NCBI GenBank assembly: GCA_022616055.1
Contig: JAKEFM010000225.1
Span: forward strand, 1 to 37,598
Reading direction: 5' to 3'
Length of the DNA: 37,598 bases
Source: Planctomycetota bacterium
GTDB taxonomy: Bacteria > Planctomycetota > UBA1135 > JAKEFM01
Made by a program: the position numbers and the translations under genes. The notes under the pieces are model-generated. The model did no database searches and was not told the DNA's origin. It worked only from the letters and a program-made list of their open reading frames with translations. Positions 15,249 through 22,858 of the stretch are shown in pieces (the first letter of the stretch is position 1; each line of letters begins with the position of its first letter).

Positions 15249-16606
15249 CAGAGCTGGTACTCCGGGGAGGAGAGGAGGAGCGAGACCAGGCCCCGCACCT
15301 TGCGGTCGATCGTCCCCTTTTCCAGGACGAACGGGGCGGGGGTTCCGTCGTCCTCCGCCTGCAGATAGGCGACGAGGGCCCCCGTCGTCGACTCCGCCGG
15401 CGGGCTCGGGTCGAGGTGGGCGACGAAGCGCGCCACGACGGACGCGGGGTCGAGGGTCGGCCACTCCGACCGCTTCCCGAGGAGCCTCTCCGGGCGCCAG
15501 GAGAAGGGAGGCCGGCCCCACCGGCGGGAGTCGGCCATCCACTCCGCGACGCGCGCGCGCTGGAGGAGGCCGTTCGAGGACACCCAGGAGAGGCCCTCCT
15601 TCCAGCCGAAGACCGAGGGGGGGTTGAAGAGCGACTGACCGAGCGCGGCGAGCTTCCCGGCGAACCCTTCCCCGACTCTCCCCCCCTTCACGCTCCCCCG
15701 CAGGAGGCGGACCGTCCCGGCGAGGAACTCGACGGGGCTCTTCACCCGGGAGAACTTCGCGGCGGCGGAGTAGAAGGCGTCCATCCGGAAGAGGAGCTCG
15801 AGCATGGGCCGGATCGCCGTGCCGTTCCCCTCGTAGGCGCCGACCATCGGGTCGAGCACCGGGTCGGAGAGGGCGACCTCGTAGGCGAAGAAGGAGAAGA
15901 GTCTCGCCGCGAGGCGACGCGGGGTCGCGGGGTCCAGGACGAGGTTCTCGATCACGTCGTCCCCGTCGAGGGGCCCGGTGACGCCGCGGAAGGTCTTCGT
16001 GGAGAAGTCGTGGTTCCACGGCTCGAAGGAGAACTCCCCGTCGTGGATCGTCCAGCCCGTGAAGGCGCGCGCGGCCTCGGCGACGTCGAACTCGGTGTAG
16101 TTGGGGCTCCCCTGCGCGTCGTAGACGCCCGTCGTGAAGACCTCCATCAGCTCGCGGGCGAAGTTCTCGTTCGGGTCGGACGCGACGCTCGTCTGGTTGT
16201 CGAGCCAGACGATCATCGCCGGGTCGCGGGCGATCGCCCGGACCATGTCGCGGAAGGGGCTCGATGCGTGCGCCCGCAGGGTCCGGTTCTGCAGGTGCAT
16301 GAGCCGCGCGTTCTCCACCTTGTCGAGCGCCGTGGCGAAGTGGTTGTGCCAGAAGAGGGTGAGCTTCTCCTCGAGCGGGGCGCGCGTCCTCAGCATCCGG
16401 CGCAGCCACCAGAGCTGCAGCTCCTCGAGCCTCGTCTTCCCCGGGATCACGCGGAGGCGATCGGAGGGCCCCCGAGCGTCGAGGAGGGAGACGACCGTCG
16501 CGTCCATCCCGAGATCGAGAGCCCGAGCGACCTCCTCGGACCTCGCCCCGAAACCCGTGCGGCGGATGAGGTGGGCGGCGTTCTCCGCGTTCCAGTCGAC
16601 CGTCAT
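15245..16606 (-). CDS. DUF1800 protein
   Basis: 453 residues, full-length for the family. Typical blocks are AAHLIRRTGFG at the N-terminus, EEKLTLFWHNHFATA, PNENFARELMEVFTTG, ARAFTGW near the middle and LLSSPEYQLC at the end. No Sec signal is obvious, whereas its DUF1501 partner has a Tat signal; export as a complex is possible but speculative. ATG 16606 is preceded immediately by a purine run (aagggga). The gene is translationally linked to DUF1501 by a TTGA overlap. Molecular function unknown. Confidence 0.87.
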   Translation of the reverse strand: MTVDWNAENAAHLIRRTGFGARSEEVARALDLGMDATVVSLLDARGPSDRLRVIPGKTRLEELQLWWLRRMLRTRAPLEEKLTLFWHNHFATALDKVENARLMHLQNRTLRAHASSPFRDMVRAIARDPAMIVWLDNQTSVASDPNENFARELMEVFTTGVYDAQGSPNYTEFDVAEAARAFTGWTIHDGEFSFEPWNHDFSTKTFRGVTGPLDGDDVIENLVLDPATPRRLAARLFSFFAYEVALSDPVLDPMVGAYEGNGTAIRPMLELLFRMDAFYSAAAKFSRVKSPVEFLAGTVRLLRGSVKGGRVGEGFAGKLAALGQSLFNPPSVFGWKEGLSWVSSNGLLQRARVAEWMADSRRWGRPPFSWRPERLLGKRSEWPTLDPASVVARFVAHLDPSPPAESTTGALVAYLQAEDDGTPAPFVLEKGTIDRKVRGLVSLLLSSPEYQLC

Positions 16607-16836
16607 TCCCCTTGCCCCGGGGGGAGCGAGCGGCGCCGACGATCCCGTCGGGCGGAAGTCCCTCGCGCCGGAGGCCGGCTCCCCTTCCGCGGCCCCTTTC
16701 CCCGCCGCCCCTTTCGGGCCCCGGCTCCCGCGGGGTTGAGGCTTCGCCGGAACGCCCTTGGGGAGTTGAAGTTAGGGAGGCGTTCTCCCCCCTCTCCGGC
16801 GCGCCGCCGCGCCGGTGCCGTTCCCTCCGGTGCCGA

Positions 16837-18243
16837 TTACTCCCAGCGGATGAAGCCGGGGTTCAGCCGCCCCTGGGGATCGTGCTTCTTCTTGAGGGCG
16901 GCGAAGCCGGCCCACTTCTCCCCGTAGTGGGCCCTCCACTGCTCGGCGGTGAAGTTCACGTAGCCCGAGAGGTAGCGCTTGCCCCCGTAGGCGATCGCGA
17001 GGTCGCTCGCGAGGTCGAGCTTCGGCCGGAAAGCCTCCCACATCCTCGGGGGCACGGCCGGCAGGATCCCGAACCCGACGAGGTACTCCGTCGTCGGGTG
17101 CATGAAGAGGGGGACCTCGGAGACGGAGTTCCGCGCGGGCCAGAGGAGGACGTGCCCCCCCACCTGGACGCCCGGCGGGAGGTCGGCGAGGACCGCCTCG
17201 ATGTAGTCGGCCGCCGTGTTCCACGGCAGGACGACCTCCATCCAGGGGTGGACGTGCTCCCAGGTCCCCGCCCGCTTCCAGGTCTCGAAGACGGGGATGA
17301 GGCGGTTCAGGAAGTCCTGCGTGGGGAGGTCGTCGACGAGGAAGTTCGCGTAGGGCTTCAGGCCCGCCAGCCTCGCCCCGTCGTCGGGTGGGGAGCCCTC
17401 GTCGAACTCGACGGTCGCGTGGAAGGGGAAGAACCACTTCGCGAAGGGCTGGCGGACGCCGCCGACCCACTTGAGGCCCTGCGGACAGGGGGAGCACCAC
17501 GACTCGAGGTAGTCCCACGTCCCCGAGCCCATCGCCCCGGTCGAGTCCTCGAGGAAGCGCCGGAGGTCGTCGTAGAGGAGGTAGTAGGTGCGCGTCATCC
17601 CCTTCGGGCGGCGCAGGCGCAGGCGCGCCTTGAGGATGATGGCGATCTGCCCGAGGCCCGAGAGGACCCCCCAGAAGAGATCGGGATCCCGCCGGCGGGA
17701 GCAGGTGTGGACCGCCCCGTCGACCGTCGCGACCTCGAGCTCCTCGACCTGGTCGGTCTGCGCCCCGTAGCGGAACGAGGCGATCCCGATCCCCGCCATC
17801 GACAGCGTCCCCCCGACGGTGACGGAGAGGTTGTTCGTCAGGACCGGGGGGGCGAGCCCGGCGGCCATCGTCCGCGCGAGGAGGTCGCGCCAGACGACGC
17901 CCGGCTCGACGAGGGCCGTGGCCCCCTTCTCGTCGACCTCGAGGATCCGATCCACCGATTTCATGTCGAGGAGGATCCCGTCGCGGTTGATGCCGAGCTC
18001 CGACTGGGAGTGGGCCGCCCCGCGCGTCGAGACGGTGAGCCCCTCCTCCCGGGCGAACTTCAGGACCTCGAGGACGTCGCCCGCCCCCGCCGGCTTCACG
18101 AGGAACCGCGGGCGCCAGACGTGGATGTGGCCGAAGTTCGTCGTGTACTCGTCGTGGACGGCCCCCCCGGCGAGGACGACCCCCCCGACCCGGCTCCGCA
18201 GCCGGGCGAGCCCGCGGTCGAGCGCCCCCTCCGGGCCGCTCAT
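16837..18243 (-). CDS. FAD-linked oxidase related to cytokinin dehydrogenases
   Basis: 468 residues with a PCMH-type FAD-binding domain. HVWRPRFLVKPAGAGDVLEVLKF is followed by RGAAHSQ with His78 at the covalent flavinylation position (GHS in CKX). The segments EPGVVWRDLL, VTVGGTLSMAGIGIASFRYG, and LFWGVLSGLGQIAIILKARLRL match the plant/bacterial cytokinin oxidase consensus closely. The C-terminal substrate domain ends DPQGRLNPGFIRWE. The catalytic Asp of the CKX WTDYL motif (Asp169 of maize CKX1) is replaced by Asn137 in LTNNL, so the substrate or chemistry probably differs from cytokinin cleavage. ATG 18243 overlaps the preceding stop (ATGA), placing it in the operon with the PHA-granule-type protein and PPi-phosphofructokinase. 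Confidence 0.8.
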   Translation of the reverse strand: MSGPEGALDRGLARLRSRVGGVVLAGGAVHDEYTTNFGHIHVWRPRFLVKPAGAGDVLEVLKFAREEGLTVSTRGAAHSQSELGINRDGILLDMKSVDRILEVDEKGATALVEPGVVWRDLLARTMAAGLAPPVLTNNLSVTVGGTLSMAGIGIASFRYGAQTDQVEELEVATVDGAVHTCSRRRDPDLFWGVLSGLGQIAIILKARLRLRRPKGMTRTYYLLYDDLRRFLEDSTGAMGSGTWDYLESWCSPCPQGLKWVGGVRQPFAKWFFPFHATVEFDEGSPPDDGARLAGLKPYANFLVDDLPTQDFLNRLIPVFETWKRAGTWEHVHPWMEVVLPWNTAADYIEAVLADLPPGVQVGGHVLLWPARNSVSEVPLFMHPTTEYLVGFGILPAVPPRMWEAFRPKLDLASDLAIAYGGKRYLSGYVNFTAEQWRAHYGEKWAGFAALKKKHDPQGRLNPGFIRWE

Positions 18244-18518
18244 CCCTTCGCCGCCTTCTCGACCGTCTCGCGAAGCCCCTGCTCGACCCGCACCTTCATG
18301 AAGGAGAGGGGGGGCTTCAGGTCGGCGCTCGCCCGGATCTCCCCCTCGCGGACCTCGATCCTCCCGTCCGCCCCCATCCCGACGAGGCGGAAGGTGTCCC
18401 CCTCCCAGAAGCGCCGGATCATCCCGCCCGGGAGCCGGGAGTTGATCTCGGCCTCGATCGAGGCCTTCACCTGGGCGAGGGGGCGGGCGGTGGGGACGGC
18501 GAACTCGATGTCGGGCAT
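18240..18518 (-). CDS. Polyhydroxyalkanoic acid system (PHA_gran_rgn)-like small protein
   Basis: 92 residues. The pattern WEGDTFRL...GMGADGRIEVREGEIRASADLKPPLSFMKVRVEQGLRETVEK resembles the PHA_gran_rgn family, whose members have a W-x-GD core and a C-terminal amphipathic helix. No PHA synthase or phasin is visible in this window, so binding to PHA granules is not supported by context. A lipid- or polymer-binding role is inferred from family only. The gene sits 19 bp after the phosphofructokinase gene and overlaps the next start by 4 bp (ATGA 18243-18240), so it is an operon member. Confidence 0.6.
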   Translation of the reverse strand: MPDIEFAVPTARPLAQVKASIEAEINSRLPGGMIRRFWEGDTFRLVGMGADGRIEVREGEIRASADLKPPLSFMKVRVEQGLRETVEKAAKG

Positions 18519-18537
18519 GGGGGGAGAGTCCCGGGCC

Positions 18538-19794
18538 TCACGCGAGGACCGGCTCGAACTCCTGGCGCACGCGCTCGGGGCTCGAGCCCGCCGCCTCCGC
18601 GAGGAGCGCGAGGTGGGCGGGCTTCTCGAAGTCGGAGCGCGTGAGGCGGATCATGTACTTGCGGGCGACCTCGTAGGACTCGGTCGTCACGTCGACGCGG
18701 CGGACGGCGACCTTCCCCGTCCGGGGGTCGATCAGGCTGTCGAAGGGGATCGGGGTGAGCTTGCCGGCGACGACCGCGATCAGGGCGCCCGAGCCGCCGC
18801 CGAGGAGGTACTTCACCGCCCCGTAGCCGAGGTTGCGCGTGTACTCGAGGTCGAAGGGGATCGGCGCCGCGCAGCGCAGCTCGTAGCCGAGGTCGAGGGG
18901 GACGATGGGGACCTTGACGTGCATCCGGTCGAGGACCCCGAGCACGGCCCCCCGCAGGAGCCCCCCGAGGTCGATCTCCCCGAGCCGGACGTGCCCGAAC
19001 TCGTCGCGCCCCGCCCGCCCGAGGTCGGCGACCTCGGCCGGGTCGAAGCACTCGGCGATCCCCTCCGCGATCACGGCGACCCCGTCGGAGCGCCCCATCC
19101 CCCGCCGCTTGAGGATCGCCCCGGCGAGGATCTTCGCGACGCGGTCGACCGGGACGGGCGTCCGCGGGAACTCCTCGGGGATGACGGTGAGCGTCGCCCC
19201 GGCGGCGTTGCCGATCCCCAGCGCGAGCGCCCCGGACTTGCGCCCCATCGTCACGATGAAGTACCAGCGCGACGTCGTCCGCGCGTCCTCCATCAGGCGC
19301 GCCACCGACTGCGCGCCGAAGTGGCGCGCGGTCTGGAAGCCGAAGGTCGAGATGTTGTGCGGGAGGGGGAGGTCGTTGTCGATGGTCTTCGGGACCGTCG
19401 CGACCCGGATCGCGCCCCCCGCCTCGGCGGCGAGCCGGGTCGCCGTGAAGGCGGTGTCGTCCCCGCCGATCGCCAGGAGCGCGTCGACCTCGAGCGCCCG
19501 GAGCGCGCGGACGACGTTGGCGAGGCGCGCGGGGTCCTTCGTCGGGTTCTCGCGGGAGGTCCGGAGGATCGAGCCCCCCGTCAGGTGGACGCGGGAGACC
19601 TTCTCGATCGTGAGGGTCTCCGTCTTCGAGGTGTCCCCGGCGGCGAGCCACTTGAAGCCGTCGACGAGGCCGATCACCCGCCACCCGTTGTTCACCGCCT
19701 CGATCGTCGCGGCGGAGATCACGCCGTTGATGCCGGGGGCGGGGCCGCCCCCGACGACGATCCCGAGGGTCTGGGGCTTGCGCGGGTCGGGCAT
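18538..19794 (-). CDS. pfp: PPi-dependent 6-phosphofructokinase
   Basis: 418 residues. GGGPAPGIN (15-23) is the phosphoryl-donor loop. GGDDT (110-114) has Asp where ATP-type enzymes have Gly, and PKTIDND (135-141) has Lys where ATP-type enzymes usually have Gly; both features mark pyrophosphate use. MGRKSG (183-188) binds fructose-6-phosphate. Predicted reaction: reversible fructose-6-phosphate plus PPi to fructose-1,6-bisphosphate plus Pi, in glycolysis or gluconeogenesis. It is the first gene of a three-gene operon. The promoter TTGAGG-17-TACCTT lies directly upstream and predicts a 5-nt leader before ATG 19794. Confidence 0.88.
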   Translation of the reverse strand: MPDPRKPQTLGIVVGGGPAPGINGVISAATIEAVNNGWRVIGLVDGFKWLAAGDTSKTETLTIEKVSRVHLTGGSILRTSRENPTKDPARLANVVRALRALEVDALLAIGGDDTAFTATRLAAEAGGAIRVATVPKTIDNDLPLPHNISTFGFQTARHFGAQSVARLMEDARTTSRWYFIVTMGRKSGALALGIGNAAGATLTVIPEEFPRTPVPVDRVAKILAGAILKRRGMGRSDGVAVIAEGIAECFDPAEVADLGRAGRDEFGHVRLGEIDLGGLLRGAVLGVLDRMHVKVPIVPLDLGYELRCAAPIPFDLEYTRNLGYGAVKYLLGGGSGALIAVVAGKLTPIPFDSLIDPRTGKVAVRRVDVTTESYEVARKYMIRLTRSDFEKPAHLALLAEAAGSSPERVRQEFEPVLA

Positions 19795-19805
19795 GGCGGG
19801 GAGAG

Positions 19806-19834
19806 AAGGTAGTGGCGGGCGATCCCCGCCTCAA
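19806..19834 (-). promoter_or_regulatory. Promoter of the pfp operon
   Basis: On the minus strand TTGAGG (19834-19829), a 17-bp spacer and TACCTT (19811-19806) predict a start at about 19799, 5 nt before ATG 19794. It is divergent from the carbamoyltransferase promoter; the two -35 boxes are 17 bp apart. Confidence 0.6.
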
Positions 19835-19851
19835 CGTCCGAGTCGGATCGC

Positions 19852-19880
19852 TTGCCGCCGCCCGCGCCCGTCCCTACCCT
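19852..19880 (+). promoter_or_regulatory. Promoter of the N-acylornithine carbamoyltransferase gene
   Basis: TTGCCG (19852-19857), a 17-bp spacer and TACCCT (19875-19880) predict a start at about 19887, 5 nt before GTG 19892. The -10 to start-codon distance (11 nt) equals that of the divergent pfp promoter. Confidence 0.6.
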
Positions 19881-19891
19881 GTCGCGCGCCC

Positions 19892-20893
19892 GTGCCCACC
19901 CACTTCCTGCGCCTGCGCGATCTCTCCGACGAGGCGCTCGAGAACCTCGTCGACCTCGCGATCCGGATGAAGCAGAAGCCCCCGAACCGCCTCCTGGCGG
20001 GGAAGTCGCTCGGGCTCCTCTTCTTCAACCGGTCGCTCCGGACCCGGGCGACCTTCGAGATCGCGATGTTCCAGCTCGGCGGGCAGAGCATCCACCTCTC
20101 CTCGAGCGCCGACTTCTGGGAGCTGGAGGCGGAGGAGGGGAAGGTGATGGACGGCCCGGCCCCCGAGCACGTGAAGGACGCCGCTCGCGTCCTCTCCTCC
20201 TACCTCGACGCGCTCGCCATCCGCGCCGTCCCCTCCGGGCCGAAGTACGAGGTCGACCGGCGCGACGCGCCGCTCCACGCCTGGGCGCGGCACGCGACGG
20301 TCCCCCTCATCAACATGGAGTCCTTCTTCGAGCACCCCTGCCAGGGGCTCGCCGACGTCGTGACGCTCCGGGAGACCTTCGGGGCGAGCCTCCGGGGGAT
20401 CCCCTTCACGCTCGCCTGGACGAACCACCCCTCCGCGCAGACCCCCTCCGTCGCCCACTCGATCCTCCACGCGGCCGCCCGGCTCGGGATGGAGGTGCGC
20501 GTCGCCCACCCGGAGGGGTACGAGCTCGACGCGGAGGTCCTGGAGGGGGCGCGCGAGGCCGCGAGGCGTTCGGGTGGTTCGGTCAAGATCTGCTACGACC
20601 TCTCGGAGGCCCTCGCCGGAACCCGCGTCGTCTACGCCCGGTCCTGGGGGAGCATCCCCCTCCACGGCCAGCCGACCGTCGAGGCGGCGAAGCGCTCCCG
20701 GCACCGGGAGTGGATCGTGAACGGGGCGGCGATGCGACGGACCGACAAGGGGAAGTTCATGCACTCGATGCCGGTGCGCCGCAACGTCGTCGTCACGGAC
20801 GACGTCCTCGACGGCGAGGACTCCCTCGTCTTCCGGCAGGCCGCGAACCGCCTCCACTCGCAGAAGGCGGTCCTGGCGACGCTCCTCCAGTAG
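19892..20893 (+). CDS. argF': N-acyl-L-ornithine carbamoyltransferase (acetyl- or succinyl-ornithine type)
   Basis: 333 residues of the aspartate/ornithine carbamoyltransferase superfamily. FFNRSLRTRATFE (45-57) holds the SxRTR carbamoyl-phosphate site, FEHPCQ (146-151) is the second one, and PVRRN near residue 295 is the ornithine-side motif of N-acylated-ornithine enzymes. The VMDGxxPEH segment has Pro91 where acetylornithine enzymes have Glu92 and the Bacteroides succinylornithine enzyme has Pro90, favouring succinylornithine. The usual HCLP is HSMP, with Ser292 (codon 20765-20767) replacing Cys. Start GTG 19892 follows a well-formed promoter by 11 nt; no Shine-Dalgarno sequence. Predicted role: arginine biosynthesis. 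No other arg gene lies in the window. Confidence 0.83.
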   Translation: MPTHFLRLRDLSDEALENLVDLAIRMKQKPPNRLLAGKSLGLLFFNRSLRTRATFEIAMFQLGGQSIHLSSSADFWELEAEEGKVMDGPAPEHVKDAARVLSSYLDALAIRAVPSGPKYEVDRRDAPLHAWARHATVPLINMESFFEHPCQGLADVVTLRETFGASLRGIPFTLAWTNHPSAQTPSVAHSILHAAARLGMEVRVAHPEGYELDAEVLEGAREAARRSGGSVKICYDLSEALAGTRVVYARSWGSIPLHGQPTVEAAKRSRHREWIVNGAAMRRTDKGKFMHSMPVRRNVVVTDDVLDGEDSLVFRQAANRLHSQKAVLATLLQ

Positions 20894-20911
20894 GCGAGGA
20901 TCGCCCGCCGC

Positions 20912-20939
20912 TTGCCGGCCCCGCGGCATCGGTTACCCT
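20912..20939 (+). promoter_or_regulatory. Promoter of the secreted protein gene at 20950
   Basis: TTGCCG (20912-20917), a 16-bp spacer and TACCCT (20934-20939) closely match the carbamoyltransferase promoter just upstream. The predicted start is about 20946, 4 nt before ATG 20950. Confidence 0.6.
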
Positions 20940-20949
20940 GGCACCGTTG

Positions 20950-21834
20950 ATGGGTGGTGGGGCGGCGCCAGTGCGGACCCCTCCGTCGGCCGCGCCACAA
21001 GGTCTCGACCTCTTCCCGGTGCCGGCCATGCGAAATCCGCTTCGTGTCGTTCCCTTCCTCGCTCCGCTCCTCCTCCCTTCCCCCCTGCGGGCGCAGGCCA
21101 CCTGCGGGGGCTTGACGATCACCTTCTCGGCAAACCCCGTCCCCTACGGCCAGCCCGTGACGGTCACCGGGACGAACAACTCGGGGTCGCCCGTCGCGAT
21201 CGCGGGGAGTTGCCTGTTCCAGACGATCTCCCAGGGAGCGGTGCCGATCTACACCGTCCCCTGCCTTCCGGTCCTGACGAACATCCCGCCGGGCGGTCAG
21301 ATCTCCCAGGCCTGGGACGCGCGATGGAACTGCGGCCAGCAGGCGGAGTCCGGGCTCTACTCGGTCAACGTCGCGATCCTCGGCTCCCCCCCCTGCCCGG
21401 TCCCGTTGACGATCGCTCCCTGTTCCGCGGGAGGGGTCTCGAGTTTCGGCGTCGGGTGCAACTGCTGCTCGACCCCCGTCTGCCCCGGCCCCCCGGTCCT
21501 CTCCGTCGAGGGTTGCCCGCAGATCGGCACGACGATCGTCTTCCGCCTGACGAATGGGGCGATCTTCGTCCCCGCCGCCTTCGCCCTCGGGGTGAGCAAC
21601 ACCTCCTGGGCGGGAACCCCCCTTCCCTTCAACGTCGGGAACGGCTGCTCGGTCCTGATCGCGCCCGAGGTGTTCTTCTTCGCGCCGGGGAACGCGACCG
21701 GTTTCACGAGCTTCCCGGTCCCGATTCCTCCGGATCCCGCCTTCGTCGGCCAGACGGTGTACGCCCAAGCCGGGACCGGGCGATTGACGACGGTGCCCGC
21801 CCTCACGAACGGGCTCGCGCTGACGATCGGATAG
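20950..21834 (+). CDS. Secreted Cys-rich protein with planctomycete-type C-terminal beta domain
   Basis: 294 residues from ATG 20950, which lies 4 nt after the predicted transcription start. The hydrophobic signal core begins after a second Met (MRNPLRVVPFLAPLLLPSP...RAQ, ATG 21028), so that ATG is an alternative start. The mature part has a first beta domain (ITFSANPVPYGQPVTVTG..., about 10 Cys in total, including CNCCS). The C-terminal domain reads IVFRLTNG...PVPIPPDPAFVGQTVYAQ...NGLALTIG. The IPPDPxxxGxxxYxQ pattern recurs in the protein at 29468 and is common at the ends of planctomycete secreted proteins. Function unknown; extracellular or surface location inferred. Confidence 0.7.
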   Translation: MGGGAAPVRTPPSAAPQGLDLFPVPAMRNPLRVVPFLAPLLLPSPLRAQATCGGLTITFSANPVPYGQPVTVTGTNNSGSPVAIAGSCLFQTISQGAVPIYTVPCLPVLTNIPPGGQISQAWDARWNCGQQAESGLYSVNVAILGSPPCPVPLTIAPCSAGGVSSFGVGCNCCSTPVCPGPPVLSVEGCPQIGTTIVFRLTNGAIFVPAAFALGVSNTSWAGTPLPFNVGNGCSVLIAPEVFFFAPGNATGFTSFPVPIPPDPAFVGQTVYAQAGTGRLTTVPALTNGLALTIG

Positions 21835-22079
21835 GGCGAGTCCTCCCGCGGGGCCTTCGAGGGCCGGAGCCTCCTCCGCGAAAGGGCGGGTCTGCGACCT
21901 GGCGCGCCCTGCGCCCGGGGGCCGAGGGAGCGCCTCCGTTCTCCGGAGACAGGAAGGGCGCGGATCGAGGCCCTCCCGTCGGCTCGCCCGCCGCGATCGG
22001 AGTGCCAGATACCTGAAAGCCGGCATGGGATGCGCCCCCCCCCCAACCGGAGGCATGCAGATGCGCCCGCTCGCCTTCC

Positions 22080-22454
22080 TCAGCGCGTGGACGACTTCGC
22101 GCGGGCGCGCGGGGGCGCGCGCCGAGGAATGACCTTCCGCCGGAACGACCCCGGAACACGTCGCCCGCGCCGCGCACGCACGGACCGGACGCGAGCCCTG
22201 TACGCCTTGAGGTCCCACGGTCCGTAGGTGCTGTAGAAAAAGGGCTCCGTCCCGCGAGGGAACAACTCTCGCTCGCGTCGGATCACGAACATGTGGAGCT
22301 CGTCCCTCCGGCGGCGCGGCCATCCGGGGACCGAGATCCACCACTTGTAACGCGGATCGCCGTCCGGGTCGTTCCAGGGCTCCACATGGACCTTCGCACC
22401 CGGGAAGCTCCTCTCGATCGACCGGATCAGGGCCGTCATCCGCTTGTCTCTCAC
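22080..22454 (-). CDS. Small protein of unknown family paired with HEPN gene
   Basis: 124 residues. The N-terminal part (MTALIRSIERSFPGAKVHVEPW) is a helix followed by strands. Then come the acidic WNDPDGDP, WWISVPG, a basic patch and FYSTYGPWDLKAYR. A very basic, Arg-rich tail (about 85-124) follows. There is no GSxxxGxxxSDxD motif, so it is not a recognisable MNT nucleotidyltransferase, the usual HEPN partner. Its ATG overlaps the HEPN stop (ATGA 22454-22451), so the two are translationally coupled. An antitoxin or RNA-binding role is inferred only from this pairing. Confidence 0.6.
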   Translation of the reverse strand: MRDKRMTALIRSIERSFPGAKVHVEPWNDPDGDPRYKWWISVPGWPRRRRDELHMFVIRRERELFPRGTEPFFYSTYGPWDLKAYRARVRSVRARRGRRVPGSFRRKVIPRRAPPRARAKSSTR

Positions 22455-22810
22455 GACGTCACCCCACGGACGAACCGAATCACCTCGTGCATGAGTTCCT
22501 CGACCTCTCGGCGCTCGACGACTCCTCGATCATAGTCCGCCCTGACGCGAAGGTCCCGAAGGCCCCTGAGGCGGGGAGTATCGTCGTCTCGACCGCGCAC
22601 GAGATGGACAAGGGCAGCGACGGCCCGGTGACTCCAGTAGCCGAGGCCCTCCCGGACGTCGTCGGGCCTCCTCCCGGCACGGTCGAGCGCATGGACCGAC
22701 GCCTGAAAGAAGGCGAAGTACAAGCGACTCGCGGCCGCGTGCACCAGACCCCGACCGAGCAGGATCCGCGCGGCCTCGAGGTTCTCGTGCGCGAGGTCCT
22801 TCATCCCCAT
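22451..22810 (-). CDS. HEPN-domain protein
   Basis: 119 residues, all helical in appearance. ARILLGRGLVHAAASRLYFAFFQAS matches the SRAYYAMFHAA helix of COG1895-type HEPN proteins (Arg29, Tyr31). GYWSHRAVAALVH corresponds to the KxHxG(V)xxxF helix, and LRDLRVRADYD to the R..ADY block. HEPN proteins are often ribonuclease toxins or nucleotide-binding partners in two-gene toxin-antitoxin modules. The start is ATG 22810 (ATG 22804 is possible), with ggggagg about 10 nt upstream. It lies 48 bp downstream of the SDR gene on the same strand and overlaps the next gene by 4 bp. Toxicity is inferred. Confidence 0.75.
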   Translation of the reverse strand: MGMKDLAHENLEAARILLGRGLVHAAASRLYFAFFQASVHALDRAGRRPDDVREGLGYWSHRAVAALVHLVRGRDDDTPRLRGLRDLRVRADYDRGVVERREVEELMHEVIRFVRGVTS

Positions 22811-22858
22811 CCGACGGCACCCTCCCCGGGGTCTCCCCCCAAGTAGGACACCGCCCGG

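Noticed and set aside
16612-19812. A 1066-codon plus-strand open frame across 16.6-19.8 kb
   Set aside because: Low-complexity Arg/Glu/Asp composition. The minus strand holds the CKX-like, PHA-type and phosphofructokinase genes with clear motifs.
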